A stretch of DNA of 64,000 nt from Dysgonomonas sp. 520 (GTDB lineage: Bacteria > Bacteroidota > Bacteroidia > Bacteroidales > Dysgonomonadaceae), in the NCBI RefSeq assembly GCF_010501095.1, contig NZ_QVMP01000010.1, positions 1 to 64,000 on the forward strand, given 5' to 3'. Shown in pieces: positions 49,680-57,787 of the stretch. The translations under genes were made by a program, and so were the position numbers. Under the pieces are notes generated by a model, which worked only from the letters and a program-made list of their open reading frames with translations, was not told where the DNA came from and did not search any database. Position 1 is the stretch's first letter. Each line of letters opens with the position of its first letter.

Positions 49680-49710
49680 CAAAAGTATAACATTAAAATG
49701 ACACTTACAA
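49680..49710 (-). promoter_or_regulatory. thr operon promoter
   Basis: On the minus strand TTG (49710-49708), 20 bases, TACTTTTG (49687-49680). It overlaps the end of the yciO gene and gives a leader of about 170 nt before thrA. Confidence 0.65.
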
Positions 49711-50313
49711 TATCAATTCGCCTTTTCCTTGTCTTACAATCACAGGTTCGTCTCCCGTGCAGTCTACTATCGTGGAGGCTTCTACCCCTCCATATCCCCC
49801 GTCGACAATAATATTGATAGAGTCTTTATATTTTTCATAAATCAATTCGGGGTCGGTAGAATATTCTATCACCTCATCGTCGTCTTTAAGCGAGGTGGTC
49901 AGGATAGGTGAACCTAAGCTGTTTACCAACTCTCTTATAATATTGTTGTCGGGAACACGAATTCCCACAGATTTTCTGTTTTTGTATATTTTAGGCAATT
50001 CGGAGGTGGTGTTCAGTATGAATGTGAAAGGACCCGGCAAGTTCTTCTTCATCAGCTTGAAAGTGGCATTGTCGACCTTGGCATATTCACTGATGTTGCT
50101 GAGGTCGTAGCAAATGATTGACAAATTATTCTTATCGGGGTTTATGCCTTTTATTTTGCATATTCGCTCCACAGCCTTTACGTTCAGCGCATCACAGCCC
50201 ATGGCGTATACCGTGTCGGTGGGGTAAATAATAAGTCCTCCGTCGTACAGAACATTTACAACTTTATCAATTTCTTTCTGACTGGGATTGTCCGGATATA
50301 TTTTAACTAACAT
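49705..50313 (-). CDS. YciO/Sua5/YrdC-family protein
   Basis: 202 residues from MLVKIYPDNPSQKEIDKVV; the open frame extends to 50343, adding ten residues without similarity. The YrdC-like fold is shown by GGLIIYPTDTVYAMGCDAL, KNLSIICYDL-type NNLSIICYDLSNISEYA, LPGPFTFIL and SVGIRVPDN. The family binds RNA and makes threonylcarbamoyl-adenylate for t6A in tRNA (Sua5/TsaC); YciO members can be weaker. The exact role is therefore left open. It lies upstream of the thr operon. Confidence 0.88.
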   Translation of the reverse strand: MLVKIYPDNPSQKEIDKVVNVLYDGGLIIYPTDTVYAMGCDALNVKAVERICKIKGINPDKNNLSIICYDLSNISEYAKVDNATFKLMKKNLPGPFTFILNTTSELPKIYKNRKSVGIRVPDNNIIRELVNSLGSPILTTSLKDDDEVIEYSTDPELIYEKYKDSINIIVDGGYGGVEASTIVDCTGDEPVIVRQGKGELIL

Positions 50314-50409
50314 GATACTCAACGATTTTAAGATAGATTGCAAATGTAGTGAAGCTAGAGCAAAAAAAGATAAAAAAAGAGATATTTATCGGGATTATTG
50401 ATTTTTTAT

Positions 50410-50556
50410 CTGCGAAGTCATCTAGACTTTTTCGTTTTATTCAATTTTGTCATCCTGAGAGTATCGAAGGATCTGTTTTTTAGATGTTTCACTACGTTCA
50501 ACATGACAAAAACTCAAAAATTAAGTATAATTTAAAAAGTCTAGATGACTTCTGCA
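50410..50556. repeat. MITE-like element
   Basis: GAAGTCATCTAGACTTTTT (50414-50432) and its exact inverse (50534-50552) bound about 139 bp; matching continues weakly outside (TCTGCG / TGCA). The inside carries the GTCATCCTGAG...GAAGGATCTG core shared with 35520 and 44196, but with different ends. It lies in the gap between yciO and the HAD gene; the rest of that gap has no gene. Confidence 0.7.
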
Positions 50557-50729
50557 AAAAAATGACTGAATAAGTAATGATTTCAGACAGTTTTGTCCAT
50601 TTTCGGAAAAAAACGGAAAAATTAATCTGACTCCTTTTTTCGGGCTTCGAAAAAATAATGAGTATCTTCGTAGCCGTAATATTTGAGAGAGTAGGAAAAA
50701 ACAAAGAGAATTCAAACTATTAGCTGGGT

Positions 50730-51350
50730 ATGAAAAATATAAAGAATGTCCTTTTTGACTTTGGTGGTGTAATCATCGGCATAAATAAAGAAAATGCGAT
50801 TAACCGGTTTAAGGAAATCGGTGTGGAAAACATCGAAGACTATTTGAACGAATTTCGTCAGGAAGGAATTTTTCTGGCATTGGAAGAAGGCAAAATTTCT
50901 TTGGATGAATTCAACAACGAAGTCCGGAAACTTGCAGGAAAATATATTTCGGATGAAGATATTGCATCGGGGTGGATGGCATTTTTGACAGGAATACCCG
51001 AGTATAAGTTTCAGTTGCTGAAAGATCTGAGAAAAAAATATAACGTATATCTCATCAGCAACACCAACCCTGTGATTATGGGTTGGGCCGAATCGAAAGA
51101 TTTTTCGCCGACAGGAGAACCCATCACAGCGTTCTTCGACAAATGTTATTATTCTTTTCAAGTGGGATCGGCAAAGCCTGAGAAAATGATATATGAATAT
51201 GTGATACAAGATTCGGGCATCAAGCCGTCCGAAACATTGTTTCTTGACGATGGTCAGGCAAATATAGATATGGGGCGTTTCTTCGGGCTTCAGTCTCGCT
51301 TGACAAATCAGGATGAGGACTTGAGAAAAATATTTGATCTGGATCAATAA
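50730..51350 (+). CDS. HAD-superfamily phosphatase
   Basis: 206 residues, class IA haloacid dehalogenase-like hydrolase. Motif I is LFDFGGVI (Asp nucleophile; the usual second Asp is Gly-Val, i.e. DFGGV as in many YihX-like members), motif II LISNTN, motif III GSAKPEKMIYEYV, motif IV LFLDDGQANID. The substrate is probably a small phosphate ester. Nine bases separate it from ribF, so an FMN- or sugar-phosphate substrate linked to riboflavin metabolism is possible (inference). Confidence 0.88.
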   Translation: MKNIKNVLFDFGGVIIGINKENAINRFKEIGVENIEDYLNEFRQEGIFLALEEGKISLDEFNNEVRKLAGKYISDEDIASGWMAFLTGIPEYKFQLLKDLRKKYNVYLISNTNPVIMGWAESKDFSPTGEPITAFFDKCYYSFQVGSAKPEKMIYEYVIQDSGIKPSETLFLDDGQANIDMGRFFGLQSRLTNQDEDLRKIFDLDQ

Positions 51351-51359
51351 TAATAGTTT

Positions 51360-52298
51360 GTGGAAATTATCAATATTAGTCAAACCTCCAATCGTACGCC
51401 ATTGGTTGCAGCGATCGGTTTTTTTGATGGAGTTCATGTCGGGCATCGTTGCCTCATAGAGCAAATCAAGGAAATTGCACACGAGAAAGGATTGTCGTCT
51501 GCTGTCGTTACTTTTCCCGTTCATCCCCGTCAGGTTCTTCAATCCGACTATCAGCCGGCTTTGCTTTGCGGCTATGAAGAAAAGTTGAGCAGGTTGTCCA
51601 AGACAGGTGTTGACTATTGTGTCAGTTTGGATTTTACGAAAGAAATGTCGTTGTTTTCGGCAAGGGATTTCATCCATAAAGTGCTGAAAGAGCAGTTGAA
51701 TGTAGACACTTTAGTAATCGGTTACGATCATCGCTTTGGACACAATCGGGAAGATGGTTTTGACGAATACCGTAAATATGGACAGGAAGTTGGGATGGAT
51801 GTTGTTCAGGCAACGGAATATAGTTCTTTAGAGCATGTCAGTTCTTCCCGAATCCGCAGATTATTGGGTAACGGAGATGTTCGCAAGGCAGCTCAGTTGT
51901 TGTCGTACAGGTATACTATATCGGGCAAAATTGTAGAAGGCTTTAAGGTTGGACGGACAATAGGTTTTCCGACAGCCAATATACAAATATGGGAAGATTT
52001 TAAAGTCATTCCTGCCTTTGGTGTTTATGCGGTGTATGTACAAATCGAAAATAAACAATACAAAGGAATGCTTTATATCGGAAGGCGTCCTACATTGCAG
52101 AATGGCAATCAGATAAGTCTGGAGGTCAACATCTTCGATTTTGATGAGGATATTTATAATAAGTGGCTGACGGTAGAGTTCGTCGATTTTATTCGTCCGG
52201 ATGAAAAGTTCAATTCTCTGGAAGAACTGAAAGAAAATATAGCGCGAGACAAAGAAAATGTGATTGAAATATTGAACAAGGAAAATCCGGTTTTTTAA
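51360..52298 (+). CDS. ribF: bifunctional riboflavin kinase / FAD synthetase
   Basis: 312 residues, starting with GTG. The N-terminal adenylyltransferase has GFFDGVHVGHRCLIEQ (HxGH type), VIGYDHRFGHNREDGFDEYRKYG and SSSRIRRLL. The C-terminal riboflavin kinase begins near 182 with the GRTIGFPTANI motif and continues through GVYAVYV and GRRPT. It turns riboflavin into FMN and FAD. A decayed, inverted piece of this gene lies just downstream at about 52335-52460. Confidence 0.97.
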   Translation: MEIINISQTSNRTPLVAAIGFFDGVHVGHRCLIEQIKEIAHEKGLSSAVVTFPVHPRQVLQSDYQPALLCGYEEKLSRLSKTGVDYCVSLDFTKEMSLFSARDFIHKVLKEQLNVDTLVIGYDHRFGHNREDGFDEYRKYGQEVGMDVVQATEYSSLEHVSSSRIRRLLGNGDVRKAAQLLSYRYTISGKIVEGFKVGRTIGFPTANIQIWEDFKVIPAFGVYAVYVQIENKQYKGMLYIGRRPTLQNGNQISLEVNIFDFDEDIYNKWLTVEFVDFIRPDEKFNSLEELKENIARDKENVIEILNKENPVF

Positions 52299-52315
52299 GC
52301 CGGATTTTTTCTTTT
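52283..52315 (+). terminator. ribF terminator
   Basis: AATCCGG and CCGGATT form a stem around TTTTTTAAG, followed by TTTTCTTTTCTT. It overlaps the ribF stop. Confidence 0.8.
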
Positions 52316-52334
52316 CTTGACGATTCCTTTTTTC

Positions 52335-52460
52335 TCTCCAAATGTAGTTTCGGAATAATATTCATTCCATCTCCCCGATTGTGTCCAAAGCGATGATCGC
52401 AACCGATAACTAAAAAGACGACATTTCTTTCGTAAAATTCAAATAGGCACAATAATCACC
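52335..52460 (-). pseudogene. inverted, deleted ribF fragment
   Basis: Read on the minus strand, GGTGATTATTGTG through ATTTTACGAAAG, AAATGTCGT and then ATCGCTTTGGACACAATCGG match ribF at 51606-51654 and 51711-51760. About 57 bases of ribF between them are missing. Translation gives VIGCDHRFGHNRGDG against VIGYDHRFGHNREDG in RibF. Beyond this the match decays. It is a remnant of a partial inverted duplication or of a second ribF; it cannot encode an enzyme. A run of eight C (52459-52466) borders it. Confidence 0.75.
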
Positions 52461-52594
52461 CCCCCCGACAAAGTTCAGAACAACCAACACTCCAATCAAT
52501 CTCAAATAATGGGCATAATTTCACATTTTTATAATAATATATTGCTATTTTACAAACTTGTACCATAATGAGACTGTATTCCTTTAATATTTTA

Positions 52595-52602
52595 TATTTT
52601 TG
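52595..52602 (+). promoter_or_regulatory. promoter of ABC importer operon
   Basis: TATTTTTG, exact TAnnTTTG, 30 bases before the ATG at 52632. No TPP, cobalamin or SAM-type leader fits in the short UTR. Confidence 0.5.
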
Positions 52603-52631
52603 CGTTTGATTTTAATAAAAAAGGTTATTCG

Positions 52632-53567
52632 ATGAGAAAATTAATTTTCATATTCCTATTGGGCGCACTGTTTGTCCAGTCTTGCAAAAACAATACGGCA
52701 AAAGATTCTACATCTCAATCTGTTTCGATCGGAGTAATGTCTTCGATGGATTATCTGCCTTTAGCCATAGCTGAACGTGAGGGATACTTCAAAGAAGAAG
52801 GTATTGATGTGAAAATCGAGAAGTTTTATTCGGCAAACGAACGTGACGCAGCTTTCCAGAGTGGCAATATAGACGGAACGGTGATTGACTATACCGGAGC
52901 CGTATTGCAGAAGGCGGGCGGTATTCCCCTGAAACTTGTGTCGAAGTGCGATGCTCCGTTTTACATCGTGGCGTCGAAAGAATCGGGTATAAATGACCTG
53001 TCAGGCCTTCGAGGAAAACAAGTGGCAGTATCTCAGAATACAGTGATCGACTATTGCGTGGATATGGCTTTGAAATCGGTAGGTTTGACAGGAAAGGACA
53101 TAAAAAAAGTAGAAATAAACAAAATCCCCGTTCGCTACGAAATGTTGGTGAATAATAAGATTGATGCCACAGGGTTGCCCAATCCGATAGCGTTGAAAGC
53201 CGAAAACGAAGGAGGTAAGATATTAGTATCAAACGATAGTTTGAAATTTGCCATCACTGGCATTATGTTCAAAGAAGAGGCATTGACGGATAAAGCCGAA
53301 AGTATAAAGAAAATGTATAAAGCATACAATAAAGGGGTGGATTATATTCTGGCTCACAATGTTAACGATTATGCGGACATTTTGAAGAAAGACTTAGGTT
53401 TTACGGATGATATTTTGCCCCGTTTGCAAATGCCGGTTTATACAAAAGCGGTCATGCCGTCGGATCAGGATATACAGTCGGTTGTAGATTGGTTGGTTGA
53501 CAGAGGTCTTGTGAAACCGGACTTTGATAAGTCTTTGCTTATTGATAACCAAATATTGGCTCAATAA
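52632..53567 (+). CDS. ABC importer substrate-binding lipoprotein
   Basis: 311 residues. The lipoprotein signal ends at LFVQSC (Cys18). The mature part belongs to the NMT1/SsuA/TauA-like periplasmic-binding group: SIGVMSSMDYLPLAIAEREGYFKEEGIDVKIEKF, then GTVIDYTGAVLQKAGGIPLKLVSK and LSGLRGKQVAVSQNTVIDYCV. Relatives bind sulfonates, nitrate or thiamine precursors; the substrate here is not deducible. First gene of a four-gene operon with ATPase, permease and a porin. Confidence 0.92.
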   Translation: MRKLIFIFLLGALFVQSCKNNTAKDSTSQSVSIGVMSSMDYLPLAIAEREGYFKEEGIDVKIEKFYSANERDAAFQSGNIDGTVIDYTGAVLQKAGGIPLKLVSKCDAPFYIVASKESGINDLSGLRGKQVAVSQNTVIDYCVDMALKSVGLTGKDIKKVEINKIPVRYEMLVNNKIDATGLPNPIALKAENEGGKILVSNDSLKFAITGIMFKEEALTDKAESIKKMYKAYNKGVDYILAHNVNDYADILKKDLGFTDDILPRLQMPVYTKAVMPSDQDIQSVVDWLVDRGLVKPDFDKSLLIDNQILAQ

Positions 53568-53582
53568 CCAAAATAGTTAAGG

Positions 53583-54284
53583 ATGATCTCGATTCAGAAC
53601 CTCACCGTAAAATATGCACAGAAAACTGTGCTGAAAGATTTTTCATTAGATATGAACCGTGGAGAGATTTATGCGCTGATAGGTCCTTCGGGTTCGGGTA
53701 AATCTACCCTGTTGAAAGCATTGTGTGGGATATTGAAAGGCGAATCGGGCAGAATTATTTATAACTCAGGTGAGGACCTGTCTATTGGTTATGTTCCTCA
53801 ACTTTATGGACTCTTAGATTGGAAAAACGTAAAGGACAACATTTATTTACCCTTGAAACTTAAGGATAGGGAGAAGAATGAAAAGGAAATATCAGATATT
53901 CTACATTCTCTTGAGATAGAAGATATACTGAACCGTTATCCCAAAGAATTGAGTGGAGGGCAACGTCAGCGGGTTGCTTTGGCACGGGCATTTATTCTTC
54001 AACCCGACCTGCTGTTGATGGATGAACCATTTTCAGCTTTGGATGCTTTCACTTCGCAGGTTTCACAAAAATTATTCCTCAAATTGTGGTCAAGATACAA
54101 AGTTACCACCTTGTTTATCACACATAACATTCAGGAGGCGGTAAATTTAGGACAGCATATTCTGATAATGAGTAAGTTGTCGGGTAAGATTGTAGAAAAT
54201 ATAACGAATGATAAAGAACTGGCGAAAGAAACACGTTTTCAGTTTATCAATCAAGTTACAGAATCGTTTGAAAAATTAATCTGA
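53583..54284 (+). CDS. ABC importer ATPase
   Basis: 233 residues. Walker A GPSGSGKSTLLKAL (about 37-50), Q-loop YVPQLYGLLDW, signature LSGGQRQRVALARA, Walker B LLLMDEPFSALDAFTS and the switch His in LFITHNIQEAV. It is of the SsuB/TauB/ThiZ type. It follows the binding protein after 15 bases and precedes the permease by 6. Confidence 0.96.
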   Translation: MISIQNLTVKYAQKTVLKDFSLDMNRGEIYALIGPSGSGKSTLLKALCGILKGESGRIIYNSGEDLSIGYVPQLYGLLDWKNVKDNIYLPLKLKDREKNEKEISDILHSLEIEDILNRYPKELSGGQRQRVALARAFILQPDLLLMDEPFSALDAFTSQVSQKLFLKLWSRYKVTTLFITHNIQEAVNLGQHILIMSKLSGKIVENITNDKELAKETRFQFINQVTESFEKLI

Positions 54285-54290
54285 ACGACT

Positions 54291-55052
54291 TTGGAAAAAA
54301 AACGTAAAAAAATAATCAGCTACATCGGGTTCCTTGTTTTAGGTTTTGTCTTATTCAATCTGGTTTGGTGGATTTGTGCCGAAATATTCCAGATGAAAGC
54401 ATTGCCAAAACCTCCGGATGTGTATGCGGCATACGCTGATGCTCTGGATAATGGAATAGGAGAGCACGCATTAGCCAGTTTAAGGCGTATATGTCTGGGT
54501 ATTTTGATTTCGTTGGCAATAGCCTTGGTTTTAGGGTTGGTAATGGGGCGTAACAAGGTGGTAAATAAAATATTAAGTCCTTTAATCTATTTCACATACC
54601 CTGTTCCAAAATTGGCATTGTTGCCTATCGTAATGGTAATTTTTGGAATCGGGGAAACTTCTAAGATTCTGATAATAGTCCTGATAATAGTATTCCAATT
54701 GACAATCTCGATACGTGATGCCGTGCGGAATATCCCGAAAGAAGATTATGATGTGCTGATCTCGATCAAAGCAAGTAGATGGCAGCAGATGAGGCATATA
54801 ACAATGCCTGCTATTCTGCCGGAAGTTTTTTCTTCTTTGCGAGTATCGTCGGGAATAGCAATTTCTGCACTGTTTTTTACCGAAATTTTTGGCACTGACA
54901 AAGGCTTAGGTTTTTATATCAACGATTCGTGGAATAGGATAGATTATATCCAGATGTATTTCGGGATATTCATGCTGTCGATGGTGGGGTTGCTTATTTT
55001 TTTGCTGCTCGATTTGTTGGATACTTGGATATGTAGATGGAAAAAACTATAG
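54291..55052 (+). CDS. ABC importer permease
   Basis: 253 residues, starting with TTG. About six membrane helices of the BPD_transp_1 type; the coupling motif is seen in EDYDVLISIKASRWQQMRHITMPAILPEVFSSLRVSSGIAISALFFTEIFG. It matches SsuC/TauC-like permeases. The TTG start follows from the frame and short spacing; no upstream ATG in frame is available. Confidence 0.94.
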   Translation: MEKKRKKIISYIGFLVLGFVLFNLVWWICAEIFQMKALPKPPDVYAAYADALDNGIGEHALASLRRICLGILISLAIALVLGLVMGRNKVVNKILSPLIYFTYPVPKLALLPIVMVIFGIGETSKILIIVLIIVFQLTISIRDAVRNIPKEDYDVLISIKASRWQQMRHITMPAILPEVFSSLRVSSGIAISALFFTEIFGTDKGLGFYINDSWNRIDYIQMYFGIFMLSMVGLLIFLLLDLLDTWICRWKKL

Positions 55053-55075
55053 ATAAACAAATAATATTTCAAAAC

Positions 55076-56212
55076 ATGAAAAAGTTGTCAATCCTGATAG
55101 GATTAATCTGTGCGATGAGTTTTAGCATTACGGCTCAAAATTCAAATGATGAACTCTTGAAGAAACTGGTAGAGAAAAATGTGCTCACACAGGTAGAAGC
55201 AGATGAGTTGAAAGAAAAGACAGGGTCGGAGACAAATATCTCAAAATCAGAAAAAATCAGAGAGGCATTTAATACGCCTTACATGAAGTTTGGAGGATAT
55301 GGGTTGTTGATGTATCGGTACGATGACCGGGCAGAAACAAAGCATAAAGCAGACCCTCGTGCCATATTCATATCGATGACAGGTAAGTTTAATAATTTCA
55401 GGTACTTTATTTTGTCTGAGTTTGTAGATCCGATGTTGTACGAATTTTATGGAGAATGGGCGCCTTCGGATGCGTTCAAACTGAAGGGCGGTATGATGAA
55501 AGTGCCATATTCTTTAGAAAACCAGATGTCGCTGACAGAGATAGAAACAATATTTAATACCCGTTCAGTTTCAAATCTGATAGGCATGGGGGGCGATGTG
55601 ATGCAATTGCAAAACGGGAAAAATAATACAGGCCGAGATATTGGTATTCAGGTACATGGAAATTTGTTTCCGAAATCAGGACATGAGCTGATTCAATATT
55701 CAGCCGGAATATTTCAAGGTACGGGTATAAAATTGGAAGAACGTAACGATACCAAAGACTTTTCGGGAGCTTTGTATCTGAAACCAATGAAAGAATTTAG
55801 GATCGGAAGCAGTGTCTATTTTGGTCAGACTAATTATGTGAAAGCAGGAGAAGTTTTGGAAAAAAAGCATGTGCGGAATCGCTGGCTTATAAGTTCCGAT
55901 TATCAAACAGACAAGTTTTATGCTCGTGCCGAATATATAAAAGCAAATGACGGAGGAATCAGAAAAGAAGCCATCTACGGAACAGCCTTATACTATTTGA
56001 TGCCAAATAAGTTGAACATTGTGGGAAAAGTAGATTTTCAGAATGGAAATAGAGATATAAATGCAGAGGTGGTAGATTATACAGCGGCAGTTAATTATTA
56101 TTTCTATCCGGGTTGTAGGTTTCAGTTAAATTACACGTATTCAGACTATAATGATAAGTGGGGAGCAAGAAATAGTAATGCAATAGCTGCCCAGATGCAA
56201 ATAGTTTTTTAA
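55076..56212 (+). CDS. outer-membrane porin linked to the ABC importer
   Basis: 378 residues from MKKLSILIGLICAMSFSITAQNS, a clear signal peptide; the open frame begins earlier at 55037 inside the permease gene. Residues 25-70 form a coiled coil (LLKKLVEKNVLTQVEADELKEKTG), as in OprP/OprO-type porins. The rest is a beta-barrel with alternating strands ending in AIAAQMQIVF with terminal Phe, typical for BAM insertion. Placed 23 bases after the permease, it probably carries the importer's substrate across the outer membrane. Confidence 0.85.
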   Translation: MKKLSILIGLICAMSFSITAQNSNDELLKKLVEKNVLTQVEADELKEKTGSETNISKSEKIREAFNTPYMKFGGYGLLMYRYDDRAETKHKADPRAIFISMTGKFNNFRYFILSEFVDPMLYEFYGEWAPSDAFKLKGGMMKVPYSLENQMSLTEIETIFNTRSVSNLIGMGGDVMQLQNGKNNTGRDIGIQVHGNLFPKSGHELIQYSAGIFQGTGIKLEERNDTKDFSGALYLKPMKEFRIGSSVYFGQTNYVKAGEVLEKKHVRNRWLISSDYQTDKFYARAEYIKANDGGIRKEAIYGTALYYLMPNKLNIVGKVDFQNGNRDINAEVVDYTAAVNYYFYPGCRFQLNYTYSDYNDKWGARNSNAIAAQMQIVF

Positions 56213-56252
56213 ATATTTTGATAGGAAAAGAATGGAAATTGCACATTTTTCG

Positions 56253-56260
56253 TACTTTTG
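56253..56260 (+). promoter_or_regulatory. fabI promoter
   Basis: TACTTTTG, exact TAnnTTTG, 47 bases before the ATG at 56307. No clear -33 element. Confidence 0.55.
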
Positions 56261-56306
56261 TGCCAAAATATTAGGTAATACAAATTATTAATTAAAAATA
56301 AAGACC

Positions 56307-57128
56307 ATGAGTCATAATTTATTAAAAGGAAAAAGAGGTATCATTTTCGGAGCATTGAACTCAAGCTCTATTGCATGGAAAGTTGCGGAAAAAGCTGTGG
56401 AACAAGGTGCTAAAATCACACTTTCGAACACGGCAATGGCATTGAGAATGGGAGAAATCAACGGTTTGTCGGAAAAATTGAATGCTCCTATCATTGCCGC
56501 TGATGCAACAAACGTGGAAGAATTGACACAAGTATTTGAAAAATCACAAGAGTTGCTTGGAGGAAAAATTGATTTTGTTCTTCACTCGATCGGTATGTCG
56601 CCAAATGTTCGTAAAGGTCGTGATTATGACGATCTTGACTACGGATTCTATGACAAAACATTGAATATCTCTGCTATTTCTTTCCACAAAATGATGCAGG
56701 TTGCGAAAAAAATGGATGCTATCGCAGAAGGCGGTTCAATCTTGGCACTTACTCACATAGCAGCACAACGCACATTCACCGGATATAACGATATGGCTGA
56801 TGCGAAGGCATTGCTGGAGTCTATCGGTCGTAGCTTTGGTTATGTATATAGTCGCGACAAGAAAGTACGTGTGAATACAATTTCTCAATCGCCAACGTTG
56901 ACCACTGCCGGACAAGGTATTGGCGGAATGGATGCGTTCTTCGATTTTGCAGAGAAAATGTCTCCACTCGGAAATGCTAGTGCAGAGTCTTGCGCAGACT
57001 ATTGTATCGTAATGTTCTCCGACCTCACTCGCATGGTTACTATGCAAAACCTTTTCCACGATGGCGGTTTCTCAAATATGGGATTAACTAAAGCTGTGGT
57101 TGAGGATTATATCGAGAAGAATAAATAA
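56307..57128 (+). CDS. fabI: enoyl-[acyl-carrier-protein] reductase
   Basis: 273 residues, short-chain dehydrogenase fold. It reduces trans-2-enoyl-ACP with NAD(P)H in fatty-acid elongation. The N-terminal GIIFGALNSSSIAWKVAEKAVEQGAKI is the FabI nucleotide-binding pattern. The catalytic Tyr-x6-Lys is YNDMADAK (about 156-163 in E. coli counting), preceded by LTHIAAQRTF, and followed by VNTISQSPTLTTAGQGIGG. It is the triclosan target family. Monocistronic. Confidence 0.97.
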   Translation: MSHNLLKGKRGIIFGALNSSSIAWKVAEKAVEQGAKITLSNTAMALRMGEINGLSEKLNAPIIAADATNVEELTQVFEKSQELLGGKIDFVLHSIGMSPNVRKGRDYDDLDYGFYDKTLNISAISFHKMMQVAKKMDAIAEGGSILALTHIAAQRTFTGYNDMADAKALLESIGRSFGYVYSRDKKVRVNTISQSPTLTTAGQGIGGMDAFFDFAEKMSPLGNASAESCADYCIVMFSDLTRMVTMQNLFHDGGFSNMGLTKAVVEDYIEKNK

Positions 57129-57150
57129 GAGTAGTTTTTTAGAAATAAAT

Positions 57151-57190
57151 ATCACCCCATGAGTTTTTGATTCATGGGGTGATTTGTGTT
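57151..57190. terminator. bidirectional terminator fabI / lipoprotein
   Basis: ATCACCCCATGA and TCATGGGGTGAT, perfect 12-bp stem with a 9-base loop, T-rich after it on both strands, between convergent genes. Confidence 0.85.
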
Positions 57191-57735
57191 TATTGTACTC
57201 CTGCTCCTCTTTTCCACCAATCCAGTTTTTCTCTGGTGAAATCAAAGGTATATTTTCGATATCCCTTACTGATAATTGAATTTATATTTCTGTCGTAGGA
57301 TAAAATCGGGTTCGACGAAACATTTTCATTAATGCTAGATTCTGTGGGACGCATACGTACACCTTCTGCCTCTATAAACATTCTCAGCAGATTTCCCGGT
57401 TCACAAAGTTCGTTAGGTAAAACAACATCATTTTTAAGCGAAAAACTCATTTCTATTTCGGCTTTATATGGAGCTACGGCAATAAACGACTTTTCCCAAG
57501 GAAGTGTAATACCCTCTTCCGTAACTATTTTTCCACTAGCATCTTTGTATTTCACATTTACATTGAAATGATCTGTAAATTCAACAACAATGCCATCCGG
57601 ACGACTAACGATGTGATTCGGTTTTGCGATCAGATAAGAAATTTTACCTTTGAGTTTATCATCCTCACAACTAGTTAAAAATAACAGGCTAAAAACAAGT
57701 AGAGTTTTTGTAAAAAAATAAAATGTCTTTTTCAT
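57190..57735 (-). CDS. uncharacterised lipoprotein
   Basis: 181 residues. The lipoprotein signal ends at LLFLTSC (Cys23), followed by EDDK, an acidic stretch that in Bacteroidota can direct surface export. The mature part is beta-rich, without a recognised domain: IVVEFTDHFNVNVKYKDASGKI, FIAVAPYKAEIEMSFSL, EGVRMRPTESSINENVSS. It follows the lipoprotein gene at 57788-58495 after 52 bases and is likely co-transcribed. The function is unknown. Confidence 0.7.
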   Translation of the reverse strand: MKKTFYFFTKTLLVFSLLFLTSCEDDKLKGKISYLIAKPNHIVSRPDGIVVEFTDHFNVNVKYKDASGKIVTEEGITLPWEKSFIAVAPYKAEIEMSFSLKNDVVLPNELCEPGNLLRMFIEAEGVRMRPTESSINENVSSNPILSYDRNINSIISKGYRKYTFDFTREKLDWWKRGAGVQ

Positions 57736-57787
57736 AAAATGAAATGTTAATTGATTAATAATTATATAAATTCTTTAGGTTTTATTG

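Noticed and set aside
52210-52452. 80-codon minus-strand frame containing DHRFGHNR
   Set aside because: The RibF-like stretch comes from a decayed inverted ribF fragment and not from a functional gene.
52466-52631. Thiamine, cobalamin or SAM riboswitch before the ABC importer
   Set aside because: The promoter leaves only about 23 bases of UTR and no conserved riboswitch core is present.
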